A stretch of 64,000 nucleotides of DNA from DAOMNN01 sp050486545 (GTDB taxonomy: Bacteria; Pseudomonadota; Gammaproteobacteria; Burkholderiales; Rhodocyclaceae). This document shows, piece after piece, positions 53,456-60,283 of this stretch; the stretch's first letter is position 1; each line of letters starts with the position of its first letter. The translations under genes and the position numbers were made by a program. Location of the stretch: assembly GCA_050486545.1 (NCBI GenBank), contig JBJHDM010000005.1:47346-111345 (forward strand). The letters are read 5' to 3'. Below the pieces are notes generated by a model, which did not search any database, was not told where the DNA came from, and saw nothing but the letters and a program-made list of their open reading frames with translations.

Positions 53456-54226
53456 ATGATCGAGCAGACTCATCATTGCAGTCCGGGGACTCCGTCCGCC
53501 AAGGCCGAGCGACCCGACGTATCCGCACCCTACCATCCCCACGCGCACTCCGCGGCACGGGAGTTCGCGATCGACACGGGGAGCGGCTACCAGGTTCGCG
53601 TCGTCACGCGCCCGTCCAGCCTCGCCGCCCAGGTCGACCGGCTCGTATCGGACATGTACGGCGCCCGGGGGCTGCATCTGACGCCGCTGGCGAACGCCCT
53701 TCGCAAGTCGGGGCAGACGACCATCGCCGCATGCCGGAAAGATCGCGCGGTCGGCACGCTGACGCTCGGCGTGGATGCGGGCGAAGGCCTGCTCGCCGAC
53801 ACCCTGTATCGACCCCAGATCGACGACGTACGCGCAGAGGGCGCGCGCGTGTGCGAAGTGACCCGACTGGCCATGGATGCGGCCGAGCGTTCTCCCGACC
53901 TCATGGCCGCGCTGTTCAGCCTCGGTTTCGTCCTCGCCCGGCACGTACACCGCATGACCGACATGTTCATCGAGGTCCACCCCCGCCACGCCGGCTACTA
54001 CGAACGGATGCTCGGCTACCGGACGGCCGGTCCAGTGCGCATCTGCCCGCGCGTCGAGGCACCGGCGGTGCTGATGCATCTGCCGCTCAAGCACGCGGAA
54101 GAGCGCATTCGCGAGATGACCGACCACCCCGGCAACGACCGCCGCAACCTGTACCGCGAAATCGCCCGCCACGGCCGCCAAGTCCGCGCCGGCAATCTCC
54201 TGCACGAACCGGCAATGGCGGTCTGA
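53456..54226 (+). CDS. PEP-CTERM/exosortase-associated acyltransferase (FeeM-like)
   Basis: A 256-residue protein related to N-acyl amino acid synthase FeeM and LuxI-fold acyltransferases, of the exosortase-associated subgroup. Family signatures are VDRLVSDMYGARGLHL, GTLTLGVDAGEGLLAD, CEVTRLAMDAAER and MFIEVHPRHAGYYERMLGYRTAG (core VHPRHAGYYERMLG). Such enzymes join a fatty acyl group from an acyl-ACP to an amino acid or related amine. The ATG at 53456 has AGGAGAG upstream; the frame is open to 53351. It diverges from the XrtA core operon, so both may respond to the same signals. The product is unknown. Confidence 0.85.
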   Translation: MIEQTHHCSPGTPSAKAERPDVSAPYHPHAHSAAREFAIDTGSGYQVRVVTRPSSLAAQVDRLVSDMYGARGLHLTPLANALRKSGQTTIAACRKDRAVGTLTLGVDAGEGLLADTLYRPQIDDVRAEGARVCEVTRLAMDAAERSPDLMAALFSLGFVLARHVHRMTDMFIEVHPRHAGYYERMLGYRTAGPVRICPRVEAPAVLMHLPLKHAEERIREMTDHPGNDRRNLYREIARHGRQVRAGNLLHEPAMAV

Positions 54227-54395
54227 CACGCCCTGCCGGGCGCGCCTGCGCCGGCTTCCTCGAACGCATCGCTCGGATCGCCTGGAGCAGCTCGCCCGTT
54301 GCACCGCCACGGCCTTGGTGAACGGTGAAACCGGACAGATCACGTGCTACAAGTCCGGACAGTTTATTTGCTCCTTACAGACCATGACGAAGCGT
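54227..54395 (+). other. Gap with a CCGGACAG direct repeat
   Basis: Two copies of CCGGACAG (54331-54338 and 54355-54362) stand 24 bases apart in a short stretch after the acyltransferase. This resembles the end of a degraded insertion sequence, but no transposase remnant is visible, so no element is called. Confidence 0.25.
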
Positions 54396-54431
54396 TTGAC
54401 CACCCTGGGCACGACTGATACAGTCATATCA
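54396..54431 (+). promoter_or_regulatory. Promoter and operator-like palindrome of the first antitoxin-toxin pair
   Basis: TTGACC (54396-54401) and TACAGT (54419-54424) are 17 bases apart. The -10 box is overlapped by GACTG-ATA-CAGTC (54413-54425) and by TGATA-N6-TATCA (54416-54431). Phd/YefM antitoxins usually bind such palindromes over their own promoter, so autorepression is plausible. Confidence 0.55.
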
Positions 54432-54456
54432 ATTGAACCAATCTACTGAGTCCCCT

Positions 54457-54726
54457 ATGATCCGCGAAGCGACTGCGATGACCGTCCGCCAGAACCTGGG
54501 CACATTGCTGAACGAGATCCAGTATCGGCAGGATCAGGTCGTCATCACGAAGGGCGGCAAGCCGGTGGCCGCAATGGTGGAGATTGCGCTGTTCGACAAG
54601 ATTCGCGCGATGCACGAAGAGTTCGAACGCCTGAGCGCAGAACTGGCGCAGTCATACCGGGATGCCCCCCCCGGGACCGTTGAGGCGGAGGTTGACGAGG
54701 CCGTAGCTTCCGTTCGCGGTCGATGA
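54457..54726 (+). CDS. Phd/YefM-family antitoxin
   Basis: An 89-residue antitoxin counted from ATG at 54457. The N-terminal DNA-binding part has MTVRQNLGTLLNEIQYR and QVVITKGGKPVAAMV, both typical of Phd/YefM proteins (the second is the ITKRGKPVA-type strand). The C-terminal half is an acidic helix that should wrap the toxin. The stop overlaps the toxin start by four bases (ATGA). A TTG at 54433 is also in frame but lacks a ribosome site. An operator-like palindrome overlaps the promoter just upstream. Confidence 0.85.
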   Translation: MIREATAMTVRQNLGTLLNEIQYRQDQVVITKGGKPVAAMVEIALFDKIRAMHEEFERLSAELAQSYRDAPPGTVEAEVDEAVASVRGR

Positions 54727-55139
54727 CCTTGCGTGTCGTACTCGATGTGAACGTATTGCTGTCCGGCTTGATGTCACCGGACAGTATTCCCGGAAAGATC
54801 GTGCAAACGTGGCGGAGCCATGCCTTCACCCTGGTCGTGAGTGAAGCACTGCTCGAGGAACTTGCACGGGTCCTGGCCTATCCGAAGATTCGCAAACGGC
54901 TTGGATGGGATGACGCCCGAATCATGCGATTCATTTCACTGTTGCGGTTCGAGACCGAGATCGTCTCCATTGCCGGCATCGATGCAAGGGTCCCGACCGC
55001 CCCGGACGACGATCATGTGCTTGCAACACTATTGGCAAGCCGCGCCGACGCCCTGATCAGCGGCGACAAGGACCTCCTCGCACTGGCCGAACGCCACCCC
55101 ATCCTCTCCCCGCAGGAGTTCGTGCGCAGACACCTGTGA
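54723..55139 (+). CDS. PIN-domain toxin (VapC-like)
   Basis: A 138-residue PIN-domain RNase of the COG1569 type. The first metal-binding aspartate is in RVVLDVNVLLSGL. The middle glutamate is in SEALLEELARVLA, and the last acidic cluster is in PDDDHVLATLLASRADALISGDKDLL. It should cleave RNA when the antitoxin is lost. The start overlaps the antitoxin stop (ATGA). A related but not identical toxin is encoded at 56443, with the same length of 138 residues, suggesting two pairs of the same subgroup. Confidence 0.87.
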   Translation: MTLRVVLDVNVLLSGLMSPDSIPGKIVQTWRSHAFTLVVSEALLEELARVLAYPKIRKRLGWDDARIMRFISLLRFETEIVSIAGIDARVPTAPDDDHVLATLLASRADALISGDKDLLALAERHPILSPQEFVRRHL

Positions 55140-55152
55140 CCGAGGGTATGGA

Positions 55153-55163
55153 GGGTCAGGCCT
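55153..55163 (-). repeat. Inverted 11-bp copy of the REP-like core
   Basis: The sequence reads GGGTCAGGCCT, the reverse complement of AGGCCTGACCC found in the four repeats at 56099-57225. It lies 13 bases outside the transposase stop, so the transposase gene is bracketed by oppositely oriented cores. Confidence 0.55.
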
Positions 55164-55175
55164 GGCATCGTTGCA

Positions 55176-56030
55176 TCAATCGCACGGGCGAAGCGCCCTT
55201 CGCACCACTCGCCCCACGGTTGTAAAATGAACGCCAAAGAATCGGGCGATCTGCGCGTAACTATAGTCGCCCGTCGCGTGCGCCGCGATCATTGCAGCAT
55301 CCCGGTCGGAATGGCTTTGCGCAAATTGTGAAAGTGGTGGTGGCGGCGCACGGCGCTGGATGCGCGGAATGTCGAAATCGTGCTCCTTGTCCTCTGCCAG
55401 CACCTTCACATTTTTCACGAATCCCTTGTCGCCAAGAAAGATCGATCGCGAAATGCGTTCGTCAAGCGATCCGGCGTTCACACCCGCGGCTACAAAGCTC
55501 CGGAAGCGGACGACTGCAGAGCCACGTGAGGGGCCGAATGCCGCAAGCAACGGATCGGCCGAAAGCCAAAGCGGCGCCACAGCGGCGCCGACCGTGGCCC
55601 GGTAGCTGCTCCAAACGTAATCCTCGGGCGTCGGAACCATATTGGCACGAACCGGATTCAGCATGATGTAACGCGCCAGTTCGAGTAGATACGCGTCACC
55701 ATCGACCACGATCGCCTTGTAGCGTCCCTGGAAAAGATGGCCGGTACGTCGATGCCGCCGATTGGTCGCTTGCGTGAAAACGCCGTTGAGATGACGCATG
55801 CCCTTCGACAAATTGCCGTCGGGCGTGCCGATCATGAGGTGGTAGTGGTTACTCATCAAGCAGTAAGCATGGCACAACCAGTTGAACCGCCGGGTAACAT
55901 CACCCAGCGTTTCAAGGAAAAGCGAACGGTCCTCATCGTCCTCGAAGATATCCTCGCGACGGTCCCCTCTCGCAGTAACATGATAAAGCGCCCCAGGAAA
56001 TTCGATACGCAGCGGCCTAGTCATGCGCAA
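55176..56030 (-). CDS. REP-associated tyrosine transposase (RAYT, Y1 family)
   Basis: A 284-residue HUH/Y1 transposase. It opens MTRPLRIEFPGALYHVTARG, the family start, then the HUH site CLMSNHYHLMIG (His62, His64) and the helix TGHLFQGRYKAIVVD holding Tyr104, followed by ELARYIMLNPVRANMV. The C-terminus (about 245-284) is a helix-turn-helix, YSYAQIARFFGVHFTTVGRVVRR (core QIARFFGVHFTTVG). Domesticated enzymes of this kind mobilise or maintain REP repeats and are present at low copy. The inverted and direct copies of a 28-bp repeat around it fit this role. Confidence 0.9.
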   Translation of the reverse strand: MRMTRPLRIEFPGALYHVTARGDRREDIFEDDEDRSLFLETLGDVTRRFNWLCHAYCLMSNHYHLMIGTPDGNLSKGMRHLNGVFTQATNRRHRRTGHLFQGRYKAIVVDGDAYLLELARYIMLNPVRANMVPTPEDYVWSSYRATVGAAVAPLWLSADPLLAAFGPSRGSAVVRFRSFVAAGVNAGSLDERISRSIFLGDKGFVKNVKVLAEDKEHDFDIPRIQRRAPPPPLSQFAQSHSDRDAAMIAAHATGDYSYAQIARFFGVHFTTVGRVVRRALRPCD

Positions 56031-56098
56031 AGCATATCTGCAATTTTTGTCTATGTCATTGCCATCGCGCTGATTGGTACCGCCGTATCGTACCCGAT

Positions 56099-56126
56099 GC
56101 TACGAAGCTAGGCCTGACCCCATAGC
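56099..56126 (+). repeat. REP-like 28-bp repeat, copy A
   Basis: It shares GCTACGAAGC, TAGGCCTGACC and the A-rich end with copies B-D; one base differs from C and D (ATAGC for AAAGC). The identity with copy C extends about ten bases upstream (CGTACCCGAT), so these two are duplicates of a longer unit. Confidence 0.8.
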
Positions 56127-56138
56127 CCCTCCACGACC

Positions 56139-56167
56139 TTGACTCCACGGCTCTACACCATTATCGT
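56139..56167 (+). promoter_or_regulatory. Candidate promoter of the second antitoxin-toxin pair
   Basis: TTGACT (56139-56144) and TATCGT (56162-56167) are 17 bases apart and 36 bases upstream of the antitoxin start. No other promoter pair is visible between repeat copy A and the gene. Confidence 0.5.
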
Positions 56168-56203
56168 GCATAAACACACAAACACAGACTGAACGAGTGT
56201 TCC

Positions 56204-56443
56204 ATGTCATCAGCACGCTGGAATGTGGCGGTTTCCGCCGAGGTCGACCGAGCGTTGAGAATGTTTCTTGCAAGCCAAGGGGGCGGGCGCAAAGGAGACC
56301 TGTCGCGCTTCATCGAGGAAGCCGTACGTGCCCATATCCTTGAACTGAGCGCAGAGCAGGCGAAATCGGCCAATGCCGACATCGGTGAGGCCGAACTCGC
56401 CACAATGGTGAACGAAGCGCTCGACTGGGCGAAGACGCACTGA
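56204..56443 (+). CDS. Ribbon-helix-helix antitoxin
   Basis: A 79-residue protein. The N-terminal RWNVAVSAEVDRALRMFLASQGG followed by KGDLSRFIEEAVRAHILE (cores VAVSAEVDRAL and DLSRFIEEAVR) is a ribbon-helix-helix fold. The C-terminal helix ADIGEAELATMVNEALDWAK is acidic and should bind the toxin. The stop TGA overlaps the toxin ATG by one base. This subgroup pairs with PIN toxins such as the one that follows. It is shorter than most but complete. Confidence 0.82.
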   Translation: MSSARWNVAVSAEVDRALRMFLASQGGGRKGDLSRFIEEAVRAHILELSAEQAKSANADIGEAELATMVNEALDWAKTH

Positions 56444-56859
56444 TGCGGGTCGTGCTGGACACCAACATACTGTTCAGCGCGCTGATTTCCCCACACGGGC
56501 CGCCCGACGTGATTTACCGCGCATGGCGGTCGGCACGCTTCGAACTGGTGACCTCACGACAGCAACTGGACGAAATCCGCCGCGCCAGCCGGTACCCGAA
56601 ACTGCAGGCGGTGCTGCAACCGGCCAAGGTCGGTGTCATGATCAACAACCTCCAGCGAGCCATCGTCCTGCGTGAGCTCCCGCAGCACTTCGAAACCGAC
56701 GATCCCGACGATGCCTTCCTGCTTGCGATGGCCAAAGCCGGAGAAGCCGACTATCTGGTCACCGGCGACCGCCGTTCCGGATTGCTCCAACGCGGAAACG
56801 AGGGCCGAACCCGGATCCTGATACCCGCCGTTTTTTGCGCCGAAGCGCTGAAGAGTTGA
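56443..56859 (+). CDS. PIN-domain toxin (VapC-like)
   Basis: A 138-residue PIN-domain RNase. The first aspartate is in MRVVLDTNILFSAL, the middle acidic residue in SRQQLDEIRRAS, and the last acidic pair in DDPDDAFLLAMAKAGEADYLVTGD (core DDPDDAFLLAMA). The order matches the toxin at 54723, which has the same length; the two are distant paralogues. The start shares one base with the antitoxin stop. The gene ends eight bases before repeat copy B. Confidence 0.87.
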   Translation: MRVVLDTNILFSALISPHGPPDVIYRAWRSARFELVTSRQQLDEIRRASRYPKLQAVLQPAKVGVMINNLQRAIVLRELPQHFETDDPDDAFLLAMAKAGEADYLVTGDRRSGLLQRGNEGRTRILIPAVFCAEALKS

Positions 56860-56867
56860 CCACTGAC

Positions 56868-56895
56868 GCTACGAAGCCAGGCCTGACCCCAAAGC
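56868..56895 (+). repeat. REP-like 28-bp repeat, copy B
   Basis: It differs from copies C and D at one base (GAAGCCAGG for GAAGCTAGG). It lies between the PIN toxin gene and the RelE/ParE remnant, just three bases before the remnant. Confidence 0.8.
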
Positions 56896-56898
56896 CCC

Positions 56899-57087
56899 AC
56901 GGTTCGCAAGCTGATTGAAGAACATCCGTTGGCTTGGCACCCCGTTGAACCACCCTACCGGCAGTGTCGATTTCATCGGTTCCCCTATGCCTTTATCTAC
57001 GAGGCGCTGGAAACTGAAGTGATTGTCGTGGCGGTGCCGCACTTGATGCAGAAGCCCGGTTACTGGCACGACCGTCTCGGTTTTTAG
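56899..57087 (+). pseudogene. RelE/ParE-family toxin fragment
   Basis: An open frame of 62 codons without a start at the family N-terminus. The translation contains LIEEHPLAWHPV, RQCRFHRFPYAFIYEAL and VVAVPHLMQKPGYWHDRLGF (cores FPYAFIYE and QKPGYWHDR), the C-terminal half of a RelE/ParE toxin. The N-terminal half is replaced by repeat copy B. No antitoxin gene is seen beside it. It appears to be a deletion remnant at the repeat boundary. Confidence 0.78.
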
Positions 57088-57162
57088 CTCACGGCATTCC
57101 GGTTTTCTGTCCCCGGTTTTCGTCCATGCTCCGGCCGGTGGAAAGCGCTTCGCGTACCCGAT

Positions 57163-57190
57163 GCTACGAAGCTAGGCCTGACCCCAAAGC
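57163..57190 (+). repeat. REP-like 28-bp repeat, copy C
   Basis: It is identical to copy D and preceded by CGTACCCGAT (57153-57162) as in copy A. Copy D follows after seven bases, forming a tandem pair in the same orientation. Confidence 0.82.
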
Positions 57191-57197
57191 TCCACCT

Positions 57198-57225
57198 GCT
57201 ACGAAGCTAGGCCTGACCCCAAAGC
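57198..57225 (+). repeat. REP-like 28-bp repeat, copy D
   Basis: It is identical to copy C over all 28 bases. It is the last copy, 37 bases before the porin terminator. Confidence 0.82.
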
Positions 57226-57261
57226 TTCCCAAAGCCCACATGTTTTCCTTCCTCCCGACGT

Positions 57262-57287
57262 AAAAACGGGCGCCGAAGCGCCCGTTT
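57262..57287 (-). terminator. Rho-independent terminator of the first porin
   Basis: On the minus strand the arms ACGGGCGC and GCGCCCGT pair around the loop TTCG, followed by a run of T (TTTTT with the arm end). It lies 25 bases after the porin stop at 57312. Confidence 0.88.
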
Positions 57288-57311
57288 CCGTTTCGAATCG
57301 TCGGAAGACGA

Positions 57312-58367
57312 TCAGAACGTGTGAGTCACACCCATCGCGAAGGTACTGGTATTCTTGTCAAAATTCGCAGTGGCAGTACGAGCGAGCCCCGAGAAATTGG
57401 TGCCCTCCTTGTTGTTCACACGAGTGTAAAGGGTGTACAGGCTGGTGCGCTTGGAGAGGCTATGCGTATAACCGGCGGACCAAGCAGCGGCCTTGAACTC
57501 AGATTCGTTGCTGGTCAGACGGCCGTAGGACAGACGAACATTACCTGCTTCGCTGACCGGGATAACGCCGCCAAGCGTCCAGATCCGAGCCTTGTCGGAA
57601 CCGTCCTTCGCGCGCTGATACGTGGCATTGAGTTTGGCCGGGCCGAAGTCATACGAACCCTGCAGACCCCATTCCTTGGTATTCGACTCGCCCTTGCCGT
57701 TATTGATGTAGTGGTACAGAGCCGTGACGGCAACCGGACCGTTCGCATAATCAACAGCCACACCCGTCTTGTTGTCTTCGTTCCGGCCGCCAGCGCTTCC
57801 ATCAAGATTCTTTTCACCGAAGCTGTGGATGAGGCTACCCGTCAGTCCATTCATGCTCGGCGTCTTGTACGCAACCGAGTTGTTCCAGCGCGCAGCACTA
57901 GCCGGAGTAATGCTTGAACCAGACTGAGCCGTCAGAACACCCAGAGCGCCGAGAGCCGATCCGCCCATGGCGTCGTAGCGAGCGATCCAAAAGCCGGGCG
58001 CATACTGACGACCGAGAGTGAGCGAACCAAACCCACCCTGCAGGCCGACAAATTGCTGACGAGCACGCAGGGCCCGGGCGTTATCCGGAGTTTGCGAACT
58101 TCCGATACCTTCGTTGGCATCGATATCAATCGAGTACTCAAGCGTGAACACTGCCTTCAGACCATTGCCCAGGTCTTCTGCGCCGCGAAAACCGATGCGC
58201 GAACCAGCCCAACCGCCGCTGTTGACACCGCGGAACTTGTTGTCACCGGCCTTACCGTAGCCAAAGTAGGCATCCGCAACACCATAAATCGTCACATTCG
58301 ACTGAGCCATCGCGACCGGAGCGGCAACCAGGCCGGCAACAGCCAGAGCGATCAGTTTCTTCTGCAT
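57312..58367 (-). CDS. Porin (Gram-negative trimeric type)
   Basis: A 351-residue outer-membrane porin. The start at 58367 gives the signal peptide MQKKLIALAVAGLVAAPVAMA with cleavage before QSNVTIYGV. The barrel shows regular strands, for example VTIYGVADAYFGYG, ARQQFVGLQGGFGSLTLGRQYAP (core FGSLTLGRQ, the PEFG-type constriction region) and the C-terminal FAMGVTHTF ending in Phe. It allows passive uptake of small solutes. GAGGAGAG precedes the start. A paralogue is encoded upstream on the same strand, separated by a 274-base gap that contains the poly-G/poly-C tract. Confidence 0.93.
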   Translation of the reverse strand: MQKKLIALAVAGLVAAPVAMAQSNVTIYGVADAYFGYGKAGDNKFRGVNSGGWAGSRIGFRGAEDLGNGLKAVFTLEYSIDIDANEGIGSSQTPDNARALRARQQFVGLQGGFGSLTLGRQYAPGFWIARYDAMGGSALGALGVLTAQSGSSITPASAARWNNSVAYKTPSMNGLTGSLIHSFGEKNLDGSAGGRNEDNKTGVAVDYANGPVAVTALYHYINNGKGESNTKEWGLQGSYDFGPAKLNATYQRAKDGSDKARIWTLGGVIPVSEAGNVRLSYGRLTSNESEFKAAAWSAGYTHSLSKRTSLYTLYTRVNNKEGTNFSGLARTATANFDKNTSTFAMGVTHTF

Positions 58368-58443
58368 GAATCTCTCCTCTTGTTTGAAGTTGAAACCGGT
58401 TTGCACCGGCCCGACTTACCTCTCGATTGAGAAGGCTGGGGCC

Positions 58444-58472
58444 ATTGTGCAAATGCATTGCGGCCCATGCAA
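58444..58472 (-). promoter_or_regulatory. Candidate promoter of the first porin
   Basis: On the minus strand TTGCAT (58472-58467) and CACAAT (58449-58444) are 17 bases apart and 77 bases upstream of the ATG. It is flanked by GCAA/TTGC-type inverted motifs (ATGCATTTGCA region), which could bind a regulator. Confidence 0.45.
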
Positions 58473-58502
58473 GGAAAGCACGGGAAAAACGCGATTGCGG
58501 GC

Positions 58503-58551
58503 GGGGGGGGGGGGGGGTGGGGGGGGCCCCCCCCCCCCCCGCGCCCCCCCC
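58503..58551. repeat. Poly-G/poly-C inverted tract
   Basis: The stretch is G15-T-G8 followed directly by C14-GCG-C8. The two halves can pair into one long hairpin. It lies between the two porin genes. Such homopolymer runs are not seen elsewhere in the window; a sequencing or assembly artefact is as likely as a real element. Confidence 0.7.
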
Positions 58552-58571
58552 GCCCGACGCTCCGGGAACAC

Positions 58572-58602
58572 GCCGGGCGGGAGGAGAAACCGCCCGGCTT
58601 TT
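58572..58602 (+). terminator. Hairpin downstream of the second porin
   Basis: The arms GCCGGGCGG (58572-58580) and CCGCCCGGC (58590-58598) are perfect, with a nine-base loop and TTTT on the plus strand. The preceding gene is on the minus strand and lacks a T run on that side, so the hairpin may act poorly or in both directions. Confidence 0.5.
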
Positions 58603-58641
58603 CCGCGGAAAGAACCGGTTTTCCGGTGCGGCGCCGCCCGA

Positions 58642-59685
58642 TCAGAAGGCGTGGCGCAGGCCCAGGACGAAGGCGTCGCTGTTCTTGCCGGTGATCGTCA
58701 CATCCAGCCCGTCCTTGTTGCTGGCAAGGCTGGAGCGCGAGGTGTTGGCGCTGTTGTCTACGCGCAGCCAGCCCGTATAGAACGTGGTGCGCTTCGACAG
58801 GGCGTGCGTGTAGGCCAGCACCCAGGACTTGACGTCGTAGCGGCTGCCCTGATCGGCGTCGAGCTTGCCCCAGGCGAGCATCACGTTGCCGGCGGCGCTC
58901 ACCGGCACGACCGCGCCGAGTTGGTAGATCTTGTCGGTGTTTCCGGATGCGCCGATGACGTCCTTGACCTGCTGGTACGAGCCCATCAGCTTGACCGCAC
59001 CGAAGTCGTAGGCCGCGCCGAGCATCCACTCCTTCTGGTTCGAGGCGGAGCCGCCGTCCTTTTGCTGGTAGGTCAGGCCGACCAGCAGCGGGCCGCTCGC
59101 ATACTCGAGCCCGAGGCCGAAGACGTCGTCCTTGCGGCGGTTCGTCTCCTGGTTGACCTCGTTGAAGCCGTAAATCGCGTTGATGCTCAGTCCACCGAGC
59201 CTGGGCGACTTGTAGTTGATCGAGTTGCTGATGCGCGAATCGCTGCCGGCGACGATCATCGCCTTGGCCGCGCTCGCGAGCTGAATCTGCGGACTCAGTG
59301 CGCCCGCGCCGCCGGTCGCATCGTACTTGAGGACGAAGTAGCCCGGCGCGTATTGGCGGCCCAGGCCGAGGAAGCCGAAGCCACCTTCCAGCCCGACGAA
59401 CTGCTGACGGGCTCCGGCGGTTCCGACCCCGGCATTGCCGTCCACGTTCAATGCATACTCAAGCGTGAATACCGCGTTCAGGCCGTTTCCCACGCCTTCC
59501 TTGCCGCGAAAGCCCAGACGCGAGCCGGACAGGCCGCCGCTGTTGATGGCGTTGAGCTTGTTGCTGCCGTGCTTGCCGTACCCGTAATAGGCATCGGCCA
59601 CGCCGTAGACGGTGACGTTGGACTGCGCCAGGACCGGCGCGGACACGAGGCCGGCGAGGGCCAGGGCGATGAGCTTCTTCTGCAT
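58642..59685 (-). CDS. Porin (Gram-negative trimeric type), paralogue
   Basis: A 347-residue porin. The signal peptide MQKKLIALALAGLVSAPVLA precedes QSNVTVYGVADAYYGYG. Barrel features match the first porin: GSRLGFRGKEGVGNGLNAVFTLEYAL (core LGFRGKEGVGNG), FGFLGLGRQYAPG and a C-terminal AFVLGLRHAF ending in Phe. The two proteins share their architecture but differ in loops, so the copies are old paralogues. The ATG at 59685 is preceded by AAAGGGAG. A perfect 13-base inverted repeat lies 117-148 bases upstream. Confidence 0.93.
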   Translation of the reverse strand: MQKKLIALALAGLVSAPVLAQSNVTVYGVADAYYGYGKHGSNKLNAINSGGLSGSRLGFRGKEGVGNGLNAVFTLEYALNVDGNAGVGTAGARQQFVGLEGGFGFLGLGRQYAPGYFVLKYDATGGAGALSPQIQLASAAKAMIVAGSDSRISNSINYKSPRLGGLSINAIYGFNEVNQETNRRKDDVFGLGLEYASGPLLVGLTYQQKDGGSASNQKEWMLGAAYDFGAVKLMGSYQQVKDVIGASGNTDKIYQLGAVVPVSAAGNVMLAWGKLDADQGSRYDVKSWVLAYTHALSKRTTFYTGWLRVDNSANTSRSSLASNKDGLDVTITGKNSDAFVLGLRHAF

Positions 59686-59801
59686 GGGACACTCCCTTTC
59701 GAGCTTGCTGCGTGGATGGAAACGAGTCAGCGCATCGGCTGCGCTGGCGGGACGCAGTCTCGCAAGGGCGTGTTACAGGCAAACGAATTTGTGGAAATAC
59801 T

Positions 59802-59833
59802 TGCACGTTGTTGCGCGGGTGCAACAACGTGCA
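59802..59833. promoter_or_regulatory. Perfect 13-bp inverted repeat upstream of the second porin
   Basis: The arms TGCACGTTGTTGC (59802-59814) and GCAACAACGTGCA (59821-59833) are exact complements with a six-base GC-rich centre. It stands in the divergent gap between the porin and the MntA gene, without a T run, so an operator is more likely than a terminator. Confidence 0.6.
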
Positions 59834-59893
59834 TGCGGGACCGAAGACGGATACCGGCTTGCGATTGGCGCCCGCACGACATAAGCTCGACGC

Positions 59894-60283
59894 ATGATCG
59901 AATTCGACCGCTCCGCGCTCGCTGCACGCCTTGCACACCTGCCTGGACTCAAGCTGGCGATCCTGTTCGGGTCGGCGGCAACGGGTGGCATGCGCCCGGA
60001 CAGTGACATCGACCTGGCGGTGCTGACCGAAGCGGAACTGGAAGCGGATCAGAAGATGGCGTTGATCGGCGAGATCGCCGAACTGACCGGACGAACGGTC
60101 GATCTGGTCGACCTGCGACGAGCAGGCGAACCCCTGCTTGGCCAGATTCTCAAGGGCATCCGTCTGGTCGGTAGCGACAGCGACCATGCGGAGCTCGCAT
60201 TGCGTCATCTCTACGCGAACGAAGACTTCATGCCCTACGTCCGGCGCATTCTCGAAGAACGCAGGCGGTCATGGATCGGATAA
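59894..60283 (+). CDS. mntA: MntA-type nucleotidyltransferase antitoxin
   Basis: A 129-residue minimal nucleotidyltransferase. The active site GSX10DXD reads G-S at residues 26-27 and D-I-D at 38-40 (FGSAATGGMRPDSDIDLAV, cited by its ends). The rest is a short helical tail. Family knowledge: MntA antitoxins silence their HepT RNase partners by adding AMP groups to a tyrosine in the R-X4-H-X-Y motif. The next gene starts inside this one, 13 bases before the stop, as usual for the pair. All catalytic residues appear intact. Confidence 0.88.
   Translation: MIEFDRSALAARLAHLPGLKLAILFGSAATGGMRPDSDIDLAVLTEAELEADQKMALIGEIAELTGRTVDLVDLRRAGEPLLGQILKGIRLVGSDSDHAELALRHLYANEDFMPYVRRILEERRRSWIG

Noticed and set aside
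54331..54362. Insertion sequence end at the CCGGACAG repeats
   Set aside because: Only a short direct repeat; no transposase fragment or inverted terminal repeats.
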